This document shows positions 42,138-50,429 of a DNA stretch of 64,000 nucleotides, piece after piece (the first letter of the stretch is position 1; each line of letters opens with the position of its first letter). This DNA comes from Clostridium sp. 1001271st1 H5 (GTDB lineage Bacteria > Bacillota > Clostridia > Lachnospirales > Lachnospiraceae), in the NCBI RefSeq assembly GCF_005845215.1, contig NZ_SPHO01000001.1:543146-607145 (forward strand), read 5' to 3'. The notes beneath the pieces were generated by a model, which was not told the origin of the DNA, made no database searches, and was given only the letters and a program-made list of their open reading frames with translations. A program made the translations under genes and the position numbers.

Positions 42138-43418
42138 ATGTTGGATATGCAGTTATTTTGTTTGCCGGAGGAAATACAATTAAGGGATTTTCTTCTGGCA
42201 ACCTATTACATGAAACTGTCAAGGGATACAGATGTGATGGGTAAAGCGACTAAATTTGCCGTTGGCCAGACTGTTGGTACCTGGGTTAAAATTCCTGGAA
42301 TCACGAACGAGATGCAGGAACGGTATATGGGGCGTGTGATACGTATTCTGGACTGCCCTCCCTGCGAGCTTTCCACACAGCGAAAGGAAGATGAAATCAG
42401 TTATTTTATTCAACTGGCCTTTCCGAGTGAAAACATCGGTGAGGGGCTTCCTGGGCTGCTGACAATGCTATTGGGCAATGACGCCTCCACTTCCAGCCAG
42501 GCTAAACTGGTTGACCTGCAATTCACGGACCGTATGCTGGATTCCTTTTGCGGTCCCAAGTTCGGTATAGAGGGGATTCGAAGTATAACTGGAGTTTATG
42601 GCAGACCGCTGCTTCTCAGCATGATTAAGCCATGTACAGGTATTACACCGAAACAGGGGGCGGAGATATTCTATAAAGCGGCTAAGGGTGGGTTGGATAT
42701 CATTAAAGACGATGAATTGTTGGGCAGCACGGTATTCAGCCGGCCGGCGGACCGGGTGAGAGCATATCAGAAAGCTTCCAAAGCCGCATTTGAGGAAACC
42801 GGAAAACAGAGTCTCTATGCGGTAAATATAACCGATGGGGCCAGCAGAGTGTTGGATAACCTGAATGCGGTGCTGGATGCGGGGGCTCAGGCAATCATGA
42901 TTAATTTTGCCGCTGTAGGGTACAGCGTTGTCCAGGAGGTTGCGGAAAAGTGTCCTGTGCCTATACTGGGACATTGCGCAGGTGCGGGAATGTTTTATGA
43001 GGGAATAGAAAGCGGCATGAGCAGTCCCATTGCGGCGGCGCGTCTTCCGCGTCTTAGCGGTATTGATATGCAGGTGGTTAATACTCCTTATGGTGGATAT
43101 CCTCTGGAATATTCAAAGTATATACGGCAGATTCATGAACTGGTGCTTCCGCTGCGCAGTATACGGCCCTGCATGCCGGTCATTGGCGGCGGTGTCCATC
43201 CGGGTACTGTCTGGCGTTATGTGCAGGAAAACGGCATGGATATGATATTGGGGGCAGGAGGAGCAATACACGGTCATCCGATGGGGCCCACGGCAGGAGC
43301 GACTGCCATGAGGCAGGCGGTACAGGCAGTTGTAGACGGACTGTCACCTGGGGACGCAGCAAATCAGTATCAGGAACTCAGAGCGGCATTTAAAGCTTTT
43401 GGATATCCTGAAAAATAA
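42138..43418 (+). CDS. RuBisCO-like protein (form IV large-subunit homologue)
   Basis: A 426-residue RuBisCO large-subunit-fold protein. Visible landmarks, with RuBisCO (spinach) residues in parentheses: K164 in MIKPCTG (K175); K190, D192 and E193 in GGLDIIKDDE (carbamyl-Lys201, Asp203, Glu204); H279 in LGHCAG (H294); and IHGHP about 377-381 (GGTLGHP loop). Metal-binding residues are therefore kept, but K177 is Cys, R295 is Cys, and the loop-6 Lys334 region (NTPYGGY) has no Lys. It should not fix CO2. Known RLPs act as enolases or isomerases of methionine salvage, or as decarboxylases/hydrolases in apiose-type pathways. No mtn or apiose genes are nearby. ATG 42138 has AGAGG 6 bases upstream. 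Confidence 0.85.
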   Translation: MLDMQLFCLPEEIQLRDFLLATYYMKLSRDTDVMGKATKFAVGQTVGTWVKIPGITNEMQERYMGRVIRILDCPPCELSTQRKEDEISYFIQLAFPSENIGEGLPGLLTMLLGNDASTSSQAKLVDLQFTDRMLDSFCGPKFGIEGIRSITGVYGRPLLLSMIKPCTGITPKQGAEIFYKAAKGGLDIIKDDELLGSTVFSRPADRVRAYQKASKAAFEETGKQSLYAVNITDGASRVLDNLNAVLDAGAQAIMINFAAVGYSVVQEVAEKCPVPILGHCAGAGMFYEGIESGMSSPIAAARLPRLSGIDMQVVNTPYGGYPLEYSKYIRQIHELVLPLRSIRPCMPVIGGGVHPGTVWRYVQENGMDMILGAGGAIHGHPMGPTAGATAMRQAVQAVVDGLSPGDAANQYQELRAAFKAFGYPEK

Positions 43419-43439
43419 CGAGAGAAAAGGAGAAAAGAG

Positions 43440-44288
43440 ATGGCGGTACAGTTTAGCAGAACAGAAATCCGGGCGAATCTTGAGCAGTGTATAAAACGGA
43501 AGCAGCCAATTGTAGTGGCGGACGTAGGAATGGGAATCACAGCAAAATTTTCAGAAGCCGGCGGCGCGGATATGATTAGCATTGATTTAGCAGGTCTGTT
43601 TCGGGTGGATGCTGTTTCCTCTATTGCTGCGATTATGCCTTATGCCAATGCGAATGAGAAGGTTCTGGCCAGGGCGAAAAAGATAATGCCTCATGTAAAA
43701 AATATTCCTGTTTGTGTAGGAATCAGTGCAAGCGACCCCACAATTGATTCCCATTACCTGCTGAAATCGTTGCATCAGATGGGAGTATCTGCTGTGGCCA
43801 ATTCCCCTTCTACAGGATATTTCATCAACCGTGAACGAAATGACTTTGAGGATGCAGGGATGGGGGGTATGCGGGAAGCAGAGGTCCTGCATATGGCACA
43901 GGAAATGGGCTTTTTTACAGTTGGCTATGCATATGATACGGCCGGCGCACGGCTGATTGGCCGGGCAGGACCAGATGTGTTGGTATGCGATTTCCGCGTT
44001 ACCTCCGGCGGGACCATCGGAATTGAATCTGCATATACGGAAGACGAGGCCATCACACTGACTAAAGAATTGGCAAAGGCCGCTAAAGCGGAAGAACAGT
44101 CCATGTTTGTGCTTATCCACGGAGGACCGGTGATATCTGCGTCTTCCACCAAGCGGTTTTACCAGGAAACGCCGGCAGTGGGAGTTTTGGGCGGCTCCAT
44201 CATTGAGCGGCTTCCGGTGGAGGAAGCGATTAAGGAAGCTGCACAGCGATTTAAAATGACCACAATCCGCAGCGGAGGAACACAATGA
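43440..44288 (+). CDS. PEP-hydrolase-like TIM-barrel protein, copy 1
   Basis: A 282-residue protein of the PEP-hydrolase-like family (PF09370), a phosphonopyruvate/isocitrate-lyase-related TIM barrel. Motifs: VVADVGMGITAKFSEAGGADMISIDLAG (in pieces, 25-52), PYANANEK, VCVGISASDPTIDSHYLL, EAEVLHMA, CDFRVTSGGTIGIESAYT and VLIHGGPVISASSTK near 225-240. HGGP is the family loop. Family members in plants and fungi are fused to a Tm-1-like domain, as the next gene encodes here. The real reaction of this family is not established. AAGGAG precedes the ATG. It overlaps the next gene by 4 bp. Confidence 0.82.
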   Translation: MAVQFSRTEIRANLEQCIKRKQPIVVADVGMGITAKFSEAGGADMISIDLAGLFRVDAVSSIAAIMPYANANEKVLARAKKIMPHVKNIPVCVGISASDPTIDSHYLLKSLHQMGVSAVANSPSTGYFINRERNDFEDAGMGGMREAEVLHMAQEMGFFTVGYAYDTAGARLIGRAGPDVLVCDFRVTSGGTIGIESAYTEDEAITLTKELAKAAKAEEQSMFVLIHGGPVISASSTKRFYQETPAVGVLGGSIIERLPVEEAIKEAAQRFKMTTIRSGGTQ

Positions 44289-45628
44289 CAGCTCCGAATA
44301 TTATTGTAGCGGGAATTCTGGATACCAAAGGCAGAGAGATACAGTATTTGGCAAGCCGTGTGGCGGCTGCCGGCGGCAGTCCCGCCATTCTGGAATTGAG
44401 TGTGGGGGGTGAGGTTGGATGGGCTGATATCGGTTTATCCCGGGTTTTAAAGGCAGTGGACCTTCCAATGGAGCAGTTTTACCAGATGGACCGCAGCCAC
44501 CGCGCCCAGGCATTGGCGGAGGCCGCTTCACGGACAGTAGTACGTTTGAATCAGGAAGGCTTGTGCGACGGCATTATAGCTTTCGGGGGCTCTATGGGCG
44601 CGACAATTGCAGCCACGGCAATGCGGGCATTACCTATAGGCGTTCCTAAAATGATGCTTAGCACAATCAACGGCCAGCTGCGTTCATATGCCGGAACTAG
44701 AGATATCTGTGTAATGTACTCTGTTGCGGAAGCCGGACTGAATCGGGTTACCCGCAAAATCCTGAGCAATGCAGCTGGCGCTATTGTAGGAATGGCGGGA
44801 GCTCCATTACCGGACCCAGAGGAAAATAAGCCGTTGGTGGGCTGCATGATGTTCGGCGTCACCACTCCCTGTGTGGTAAATGCTGCCCAGTACATGGAAA
44901 AAAATGGATACGATGTAATCATTCATCATGCCACCGGCTCCGGAGGAAGGTCGTTTGAGGACATGATTCGGGAGGGGCTTCTCTGCGGAGTGCTGGACAT
45001 TACCACACATGAGGTGGTTTCCGACCTCTATGGCACACGCGATACCGCGGGGCCGTCCAGGCTGTGCAGTGCGGCGGACTGTAAAATTCCTCAGGTAATA
45101 TCCCTGGGAGGGGCAGACTTCTTTCTGTTTGAGGATGACGAACCTGTACCGCGGCACTTAATTGAGGAAGCGGGAACCCGGGGGAAGTATATTCATAACG
45201 CTTCCGTGGTTAACTATGGAATCAATACTCAGGAGGCATACGAGATTGGGTGTGAATTTGCCCGCCGCATTAATCCGGCCTGTGCGCCGGCGGTACTGTG
45301 TATTCCCATGCGTGGATGGTGCGCCAACGATTGTAAGGACAACGGGGAGGGGAAGCCGGGGGTGCTCTGGCTTGGGGATGAAAAGAGACCGGAGGTGTCG
45401 GCCAGAAGCATTTCATTCTGCCGCGGCCTGGAGAATACGCTGAAGGATAGAGAAAACCAGAATCTGGAGGTCCTTATAGTGGACCGTCATATCAATGACA
45501 GGGAATTTTCGCAGCTTATGGCGGAATTGCTGACCGAGATGCTGGCCGGCAGATGGCAGAAGGGCAGTCATACGAATCTGGCCTATGTCCGGAGCCTTCG
45601 CAGTCAAACATTAACTAAATTGGAATAG
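44285..45628 (+). CDS. Tm-1-like ATP-binding domain protein (UPF0261)
   Basis: A 447-residue protein of UPF0261/Tm-1-like (PF06792) type, named after the tomato Tm-1 virus-resistance protein N-terminal domain. Landmarks: VAGILDTKGREIQYLASRV (in pieces, 8-26), IAFGGSMGATIAATAMRALPIGVPKMMLST (in pieces, 98-125), GMAGAP, and HHATGSGGRSFEDMI (about 215-229), typical nucleotide- and phosphate-binding loops. ATP-binding has been shown in plant Tm-1; the chemistry is unknown. It overlaps copy 1 of the PEP-hydrolase-like gene (ATGA) and lies 11 bases before copy 2. In eukaryotes both domains are one polypeptide, so a complex is likely. Confidence 0.85.
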   Translation: MTAPNIIVAGILDTKGREIQYLASRVAAAGGSPAILELSVGGEVGWADIGLSRVLKAVDLPMEQFYQMDRSHRAQALAEAASRTVVRLNQEGLCDGIIAFGGSMGATIAATAMRALPIGVPKMMLSTINGQLRSYAGTRDICVMYSVAEAGLNRVTRKILSNAAGAIVGMAGAPLPDPEENKPLVGCMMFGVTTPCVVNAAQYMEKNGYDVIIHHATGSGGRSFEDMIREGLLCGVLDITTHEVVSDLYGTRDTAGPSRLCSAADCKIPQVISLGGADFFLFEDDEPVPRHLIEEAGTRGKYIHNASVVNYGINTQEAYEIGCEFARRINPACAPAVLCIPMRGWCANDCKDNGEGKPGVLWLGDEKRPEVSARSISFCRGLENTLKDRENQNLEVLIVDRHINDREFSQLMAELLTEMLAGRWQKGSHTNLAYVRSLRSQTLTKLE

Positions 45629-45639
45629 GGGGATGAAAA

Positions 45640-46479
45640 ATGTCCAGATATTATACCAGAGAAGATGTTAAAGCACTTGTTTCCGATGTACTGGCAACTG
45701 GTCATCCGGTACTTATTACAGCGGCGGGCACCGGGATGTCCGGATGTTATGCTGAACTGGGCGGGGCGGATATGATTGGAATTTATAATTCCGGAATGCT
45801 GCGTATGGACGGCAATTCCTCCTCTTCCGGCGATATTGCGCTGTGCAATGCCAATGACGCAGTGCTGGAGCTGGCTGGCCGGGTGATGCCCAGAATTGAA
45901 CGGGCCCCTGTTATTGCAGGAATATCCGGCAGTGACCCCACCCGTGAGATGCGTCCATTTCTGGAACTGCTGAAATTCTATGGATTTTCTGCTGTCATGA
46001 ACTTTCCCGGCACTGGCTGCCTGGATGGCATTGTGCGCAGACAGTTGGAGGCTGCCGGAATGGGGGTGAAAAAAGAAATTGAAACCCTGACTCTGGCAAA
46101 GAAGGCAGGTCTTTATACTCTGGCCTATTGCTATGACGAGGATACAGCCCGTCTGATTGGGGAGGCGGATTTGGATGTGATGATTGTCCATTTGGGACTG
46201 ACTAAGGGCGGAAGCATCGGCTGCCGTTCCGCGGAAGATTTCCCGCTTGAGGCTGCCGCCGACCGTGTCAATGCTATGACTGCCGCGTTGCGGGAGAAAA
46301 GTCCGGATACGATTGTGTTTGCCCATGGAGGACCCATATCCAGCCCTGAGGATACCCAATATATATACAATCACACGGAATCCGTAGGCTTTCTTGGCGC
46401 TTCCAGCGTAGAGCGGATTCCCATTGAAATACCAATACGCCAAGCAGTTCAGGCATTAAAGGAAGTCCCGCTTCCTTGA
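45640..46479 (+). CDS. PEP-hydrolase-like TIM-barrel protein, copy 2
   Basis: A 279-residue PF09370-type protein. It is closest of the three copies to the plant/fungal consensus: YAELGGADMIGIYNSGMLRMDG (in pieces, 35-57), GISGSDPTREM, NFPGTGCLDG, EIETLTLA, VHLGLTKGGSIGC (about 186-198) and FAHGGPISSPEDTQYI (in pieces, about 225-240), ending in GASSVERIP. The conserved GSDP, HLGLTKGG and HGGPI loops probably form the active site at the barrel mouth. The start has a GGGG/GGA site with 8-10 bases to the ATG. It lies 25 bases before copy 3. Confidence 0.83.
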   Translation: MSRYYTREDVKALVSDVLATGHPVLITAAGTGMSGCYAELGGADMIGIYNSGMLRMDGNSSSSGDIALCNANDAVLELAGRVMPRIERAPVIAGISGSDPTREMRPFLELLKFYGFSAVMNFPGTGCLDGIVRRQLEAAGMGVKKEIETLTLAKKAGLYTLAYCYDEDTARLIGEADLDVMIVHLGLTKGGSIGCRSAEDFPLEAAADRVNAMTAALREKSPDTIVFAHGGPISSPEDTQYIYNHTESVGFLGASSVERIPIEIPIRQAVQALKEVPLP

Positions 46480-46504
46480 AATAAAATAAACAATCAGAGG
46501 AAAG

Positions 46505-47362
46505 GTGATTCGTTTGTCCATCAATTATAAACGAGAACAGGTGATTCGGCGGCTGCAGGAGCGCATCAGGCAGAATCAGAGTATTTTGATGCTGGGCAGC
46601 GGCAGCGGCCTGAGCGCTGTCAGCGGAGAGCGGGGAGGGGCGGACCTGATTGCCGTGTATTCTACCGCTGTTTTGAGAATGCGAGGATTGCCTTCGATGA
46701 TTTTTACCCTGCCCTATTACGATGCGAATGCGATTACGCTGGAGGCCGCAGAACAGATTGCGCCTCTGGTACGCGATACCCCAATTATTCTAGGGTTAGG
46801 AGCCCATGACCCGTCAGTTGACTTGGAACGGCTTCTGGATGCCGTGCAGTCAGTAAACTGCTGCGGTGTGATGAATGAACCATTTGCCGGTATCTATGGA
46901 GACGCGTTTGCAAAGCGCCTGGAGCAGTCGGGTTTGGGTTTCTCACGGGAGCTTGCATTGATTGCAAAGGCCCGTGGACGCGGCATGTTTACACTGGGAT
47001 GGGCAGTTTCACCCGGTGAAGCGGCAGCTATGGCGGATGCCGGAGCGGACTCTGTGGGCGCCATGATTCTGGATGACGGACCTGAATTTCAGGGAGTCTC
47101 TCCGGAGGAAAGACTGAATGCGGCGGTTGAGAAGGTCCAGCAGATTTGTGAGGCTGCTCATGCTGTCAACCCGCAGGTGATGGTATTGAGCCATGGAAAC
47201 CCGTTCTACAATGCAGCGACCGCCGGTGCGTCCATTGAACGGACAGACGCGGTGGGGTATGCCTCCGGCTCCAGCGGGGAGCGTTTGCCGGCGGAAAGAG
47301 CTATAACGGAAATCACACAAAGCTATCGAGAGATTACGGTTAACAGCAGAAAGGATATGTGA
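46505..47362 (+). CDS. PEP-hydrolase-like TIM-barrel protein, copy 3 (diverged)
   Basis: A 285-residue relative of the two preceding copies but more diverged. It keeps GERGGADLIAVYSTAVLRM (about 41-59), LGLGAHDPSVDLERLL and FSRELALIAKA, but the HLGLTKGG loop is SVGAMILDDGPEF, and the HGGP loop is SHGNPFYNAA, with Asn in place of the second Gly. It could be a structural partner or have another specificity. GTG 46505 and TTG 46514 are both possible starts; AAAGGTGAT fits the TTG somewhat better. It is 2 bases from the nitronate-monooxygenase gene and probably translationally coupled. Confidence 0.78.
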   Translation: MIRLSINYKREQVIRRLQERIRQNQSILMLGSGSGLSAVSGERGGADLIAVYSTAVLRMRGLPSMIFTLPYYDANAITLEAAEQIAPLVRDTPIILGLGAHDPSVDLERLLDAVQSVNCCGVMNEPFAGIYGDAFAKRLEQSGLGFSRELALIAKARGRGMFTLGWAVSPGEAAAMADAGADSVGAMILDDGPEFQGVSPEERLNAAVEKVQQICEAAHAVNPQVMVLSHGNPFYNAATAGASIERTDAVGYASGSSGERLPAERAITEITQSYREITVNSRKDM

Positions 47363-47363
47363 G

Positions 47364-48356
47364 ATGAGAGAAAACCGAATTTGCAAAGTATTGGGAATTG
47401 AAAAGCCGGTTATTCAGGGCCCTATGGCGTGGGCTGCAACGGCACCTCTGGTTGGAGCTGTGTCGAAGGCAGGAGGCCTGGGCGTTCTGGGTGTTGCGTT
47501 TGCTGATTATGATTTTATCCGCCGGCAGATTCGCATGGTAAAAGTTATGACGGACAGGCCCTTTGGCTTCAACGCTATTTTGGCAAAGGACCAGAATCTG
47601 GACGCGCTGACCCAGCTGATTCGTGAGGAGAAGCCGCCGGTAATCCATCTGGATGCATTGCAGGATGTGGATTTTGAATTTGCCAAAAAATATTTTACTA
47701 TATGGCATGAGCTGGGATTAAAGATTATTGCCAAGGTATTTACCAGACAGGACGTGGAAACCGTGAGCCTGGCCGGTGCGGATGCCGTTATTGTGAAGGG
47801 CTGGGAAGGCGGTGGTATTAACACAGCGCAGTCCACCATGATTCTCGTTCCCATGGCTGTCTCCGCAACTGAGACGCCGGTTATAGCTTCCGGCGGAATT
47901 GTAGATGGCCGGGGTATGGCGGCTGCCTTTTGCTTGGGAGCGGAGGCAGTGGAAATGGGTACGCGTTTTCTTGCGTCAGAGGAGGCGGATATCAGCAGTG
48001 AGGCAAAGCAGGCATTGCTCTCTGCCGGGGATATGGATACGGTGATTACCGGTTCCACCACAGCCACACCCTGCCGTCAGATATACAACAATCTGGCAAA
48101 ACGTGTTTTGGAGGCTGAGGCGGAGTACAGGCCAAGGGATGCGGCTGTGCTGGTTGACCAGATGACCAGTGGTTCCTCAAAAAAAGCCTTTGTGGGAGGT
48201 GATATTGAGAATGAGGGTGCGATTCTGGCGGGACAGGGAGTTGCGATGATTGACTCCATCAAGCCGGTGGCTGCGATTATTGATGAGATGATGGCGCGGT
48301 GTGAAAAGGTGCTGGCAGGCACGAAAATCTACGGTTGGGAGGAGAAAAAACAATGA
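47364..48356 (+). CDS. Nitronate monooxygenase / FabK-like flavoprotein
   Basis: A 330-residue FMN-dependent TIM-barrel enzyme of the 2-nitropropane dioxygenase/NMO family. Landmarks: KPVIQGPMAWAATAPLVGAVSKAGGLGVLG (in pieces, 12-41), the phosphate-binding GWEGGG (about 145-150), and PVIASGGIVDGRGMAAAFCLGAEAVEMGTRFLAS (in pieces, 172-205), the FMN phosphate loop. The family includes nitronate oxygenases, FabK enoyl reductases and decarboxylases, so the exact reaction is open. It starts 2 bases after copy 3 and overlaps the ABM gene by 4 bp. Within this operon it may oxidise a carbanion-like intermediate. Confidence 0.83.
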   Translation: MRENRICKVLGIEKPVIQGPMAWAATAPLVGAVSKAGGLGVLGVAFADYDFIRRQIRMVKVMTDRPFGFNAILAKDQNLDALTQLIREEKPPVIHLDALQDVDFEFAKKYFTIWHELGLKIIAKVFTRQDVETVSLAGADAVIVKGWEGGGINTAQSTMILVPMAVSATETPVIASGGIVDGRGMAAAFCLGAEAVEMGTRFLASEEADISSEAKQALLSAGDMDTVITGSTTATPCRQIYNNLAKRVLEAEAEYRPRDAAVLVDQMTSGSSKKAFVGGDIENEGAILAGQGVAMIDSIKPVAAIIDEMMARCEKVLAGTKIYGWEEKKQ

Positions 48357-48640
48357 TATGTACATTGGTCCGGTTCCATATAAAACATGGATGCGGGGAT
48401 AGATTTCTGGAACTGGCCAGGACTTCCGTGGAACAAACACGCCTGGAAAAGGGCAATATCAGCTACGATATGGGACCAGAGCTTGGAAAGACGGATACGT
48501 TTATCTTTTTTGAGCGCTGGAAAAATCAGGAAAGCGTGGATATTCATGAGTCGCAGACCTATTTTCAGTCCTTTGACAGAGCAGCAGGTGAACTGATGGA
48601 TGGTCCTGTGGAAGTATTTAAAATGGAACCCCCATTTTGA
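48353..48640 (+). CDS. Antibiotic biosynthesis monooxygenase (ABM) fold protein, copy 1
   Basis: A 95-residue dimeric alpha/beta-barrel protein of the ABM/YgiN type. MICTLVRFHIK forms the first strand, SVEQTRLEKGNISYDMGPE has the conserved N/SYD motif, and TFIFFERWKNQESVDIHESQTYFQ (in pieces) contains the usual W and H. Relatives are quinol monooxygenases, heme-degrading enzymes and small-molecule binding proteins. ATG 48353 overlaps the previous stop (ATGA), with GGGAGGAG upstream. A second copy (54249-54533) ends the operon. Confidence 0.82.
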   Translation: MICTLVRFHIKHGCGDRFLELARTSVEQTRLEKGNISYDMGPELGKTDTFIFFERWKNQESVDIHESQTYFQSFDRAAGELMDGPVEVFKMEPPF

Positions 48641-48725
48641 TGCCGGAGAAGCCGGGAGTTTCCACCGTTAAAAGCAGCCGATTGGAGCGGCGGAAAATAT
48701 GAAAGTTTGGGAGGAGGAACAAAAT

Positions 48726-50315
48726 ATGAGAAGAAGCAGTAAGTTATTGACAATAGTCCTGATATTGGGAATGGTATCCGGGTGCGGGGGGAATGGCACC
48801 GGAGCTGCCGCTTCCGGGGGAAGTACGGCGGCCAATACCGTTTCTGAGCCGTCTGTTGCTGCAGAAACTTCAGAAAAACGCGATTTAGTGATTGTAGGTA
48901 TTACGGAACCCAGTGAACTGGTACCGGATTTATCCACGGATTTGACAGGAAAACAGATTTTTGTGAATATCTATGACAATCTGATGACGATTGACAGCGA
49001 AGGTAACTATGTGCCCTGCCTGGCAACCGAGTATACGATTTCTGATGACCAGCTGACAATTGTTTTCAAGCTGCGGGAAGGTGTGACCTTCCATAACGGT
49101 GAAGCCTTTACGGCGGAGGATGTCGAATATACTCTGAACCGGTATGCGGCCAATAAACGGATGTCCAAATATTACTTATATATGACTGATGTGGAGGTAA
49201 TAGACGATTACACAGTTGCCCTGCATTATTCCCAGCCGAACAGCGCGGCGCTTGAATGCCTGTTCAGTCCGCGGGGTTCCCTGATTCTGGACAAGACAAC
49301 GGCGGAAGACCCCAATGTGGATTTACTGGAAACACCCATTGGCACGGGGCCGTTTAAGTTTGTTTCCCGTACCACCGGCGATAAGATAGTATTGGAGCGA
49401 TATGATAATTACTGGGGCGATAAGCCTGCCTTTAAGGATTTGGTGTATAAGGTCGTAAATGACAGCAATGCGGCTATTATTGCCCTGGAGACAGGGGAGG
49501 TTGATTTGGTGTACAGTGTAGATGAGATACATCGTGCGAACATTGAATCCAATGACAAACTGTCACTGTATTCCGAGCTGATAGCCGGAACCTACTATCT
49601 GGCTCTGAATACAACTGATGAGGTGCTCTCCGATATCCGCGTCCGCCAGGCCATCAGCCATGCCATCAACAAGGAGGAGCTTCTGACGGCATGTGAGCAG
49701 GGATACGGCTCTGTTTCCACCAACATTCTGGCCTGGAATGCCAAGGGTACCCCCTCTGATTTCCAGGATACTGCATACGATATTGAGAAGGCAAAGACTC
49801 TTCTGAATGAGGCCGGATATCCGGATGGTCTGACTATAAGCCTGCACACGACCCAGGAACGGCCAATTTATTACAATATTGCCCAGGTTCTTCAGGGTCA
49901 GCTGGCAAAAGCAGGCATCACGGTAGACTTAAATGTGACGGATTATGCCACCATGGTTGAATCGGTTAATACCAAACACGATTATCAAATGAATATAAAT
50001 ATGTACTCCCTGCTGGCCCAGGATAACGCAACATTTATGCCTCAGTTATGTCATTCAGAGCAGATTCAGACACAGACAAACTATGCAGAATATAATAATC
50101 CTGAGGTTGACAGGCTTCTGGAGGCGGCTCGGGATGCCTCCAGCGCAGAGGAAATGGAGAATGCATATAGGGAATTTGCCGGGATTATCCGGGACGAGGC
50201 CCCCTATATTCCTTTATATGCCAATTACACCAACGTGGTGGCCAATTCCAGCCTAAAGGGGGTAACGGCTAACTCCATGTCCATCATGTATTCCATTGAC
50301 TGGTATTGGGAGTAA
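48726..50315 (+). CDS. oppA: Substrate-binding lipoprotein of an Opp/Dpp-type ABC transporter
   Basis: A 529-residue periplasmic-binding-type lipoprotein (SBP_bac_5 family). It has a signal peptide with the lipobox MVSGC (residues 15-19), a short Ser/Gly-rich linker, then the family core with the LREGVTFHNGEAFTAEDVEYTLNR region (in pieces, about 114-137) and PIGTGPFKFVS. Family members bind peptides, Ni2+ chelates, opines, sugars and other solutes. It provides the specificity of the import system. ATG 48726 has GGGAGGAGG 8 bases upstream. A hairpin follows the stop and probably lowers expression of the permease genes relative to this gene. Confidence 0.87.
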   Translation: MRRSSKLLTIVLILGMVSGCGGNGTGAAASGGSTAANTVSEPSVAAETSEKRDLVIVGITEPSELVPDLSTDLTGKQIFVNIYDNLMTIDSEGNYVPCLATEYTISDDQLTIVFKLREGVTFHNGEAFTAEDVEYTLNRYAANKRMSKYYLYMTDVEVIDDYTVALHYSQPNSAALECLFSPRGSLILDKTTAEDPNVDLLETPIGTGPFKFVSRTTGDKIVLERYDNYWGDKPAFKDLVYKVVNDSNAAIIALETGEVDLVYSVDEIHRANIESNDKLSLYSELIAGTYYLALNTTDEVLSDIRVRQAISHAINKEELLTACEQGYGSVSTNILAWNAKGTPSDFQDTAYDIEKAKTLLNEAGYPDGLTISLHTTQERPIYYNIAQVLQGQLAKAGITVDLNVTDYATMVESVNTKHDYQMNINMYSLLAQDNATFMPQLCHSEQIQTQTNYAEYNNPEVDRLLEAARDASSAEEMENAYREFAGIIRDEAPYIPLYANYTNVVANSSLKGVTANSMSIMYSIDWYWE

Positions 50316-50361
50316 GCCGCCCGGGACCGGATATCCAGTCCGGCAGCATTGAAATTTAAAA

Positions 50362-50413
50362 AGGATACTCCCTGCTGGCATATTTCGGAAATAGACAGAC
50401 AGGGGGTATTTTT
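50362..50413 (+). terminator. Attenuator hairpin between oppA and oppB
   Basis: GGATACTCCCTG (50362-50373) pairs with CAGGGGGTATT (50400-50410) around a loop of about 26 bases and is followed by TTTT. It lies inside the operon, so it probably terminates only part of the transcripts. This would give more binding protein than permease. Confidence 0.5.
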
Positions 50414-50429
50414 CAAAGAGGAGGCACCT

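Noticed and set aside
42138-43418. True RuBisCO (CO2 fixation)
   Set aside because: Loop-6 Lys and R295 equivalents are missing, and no phosphoribulokinase is nearby.
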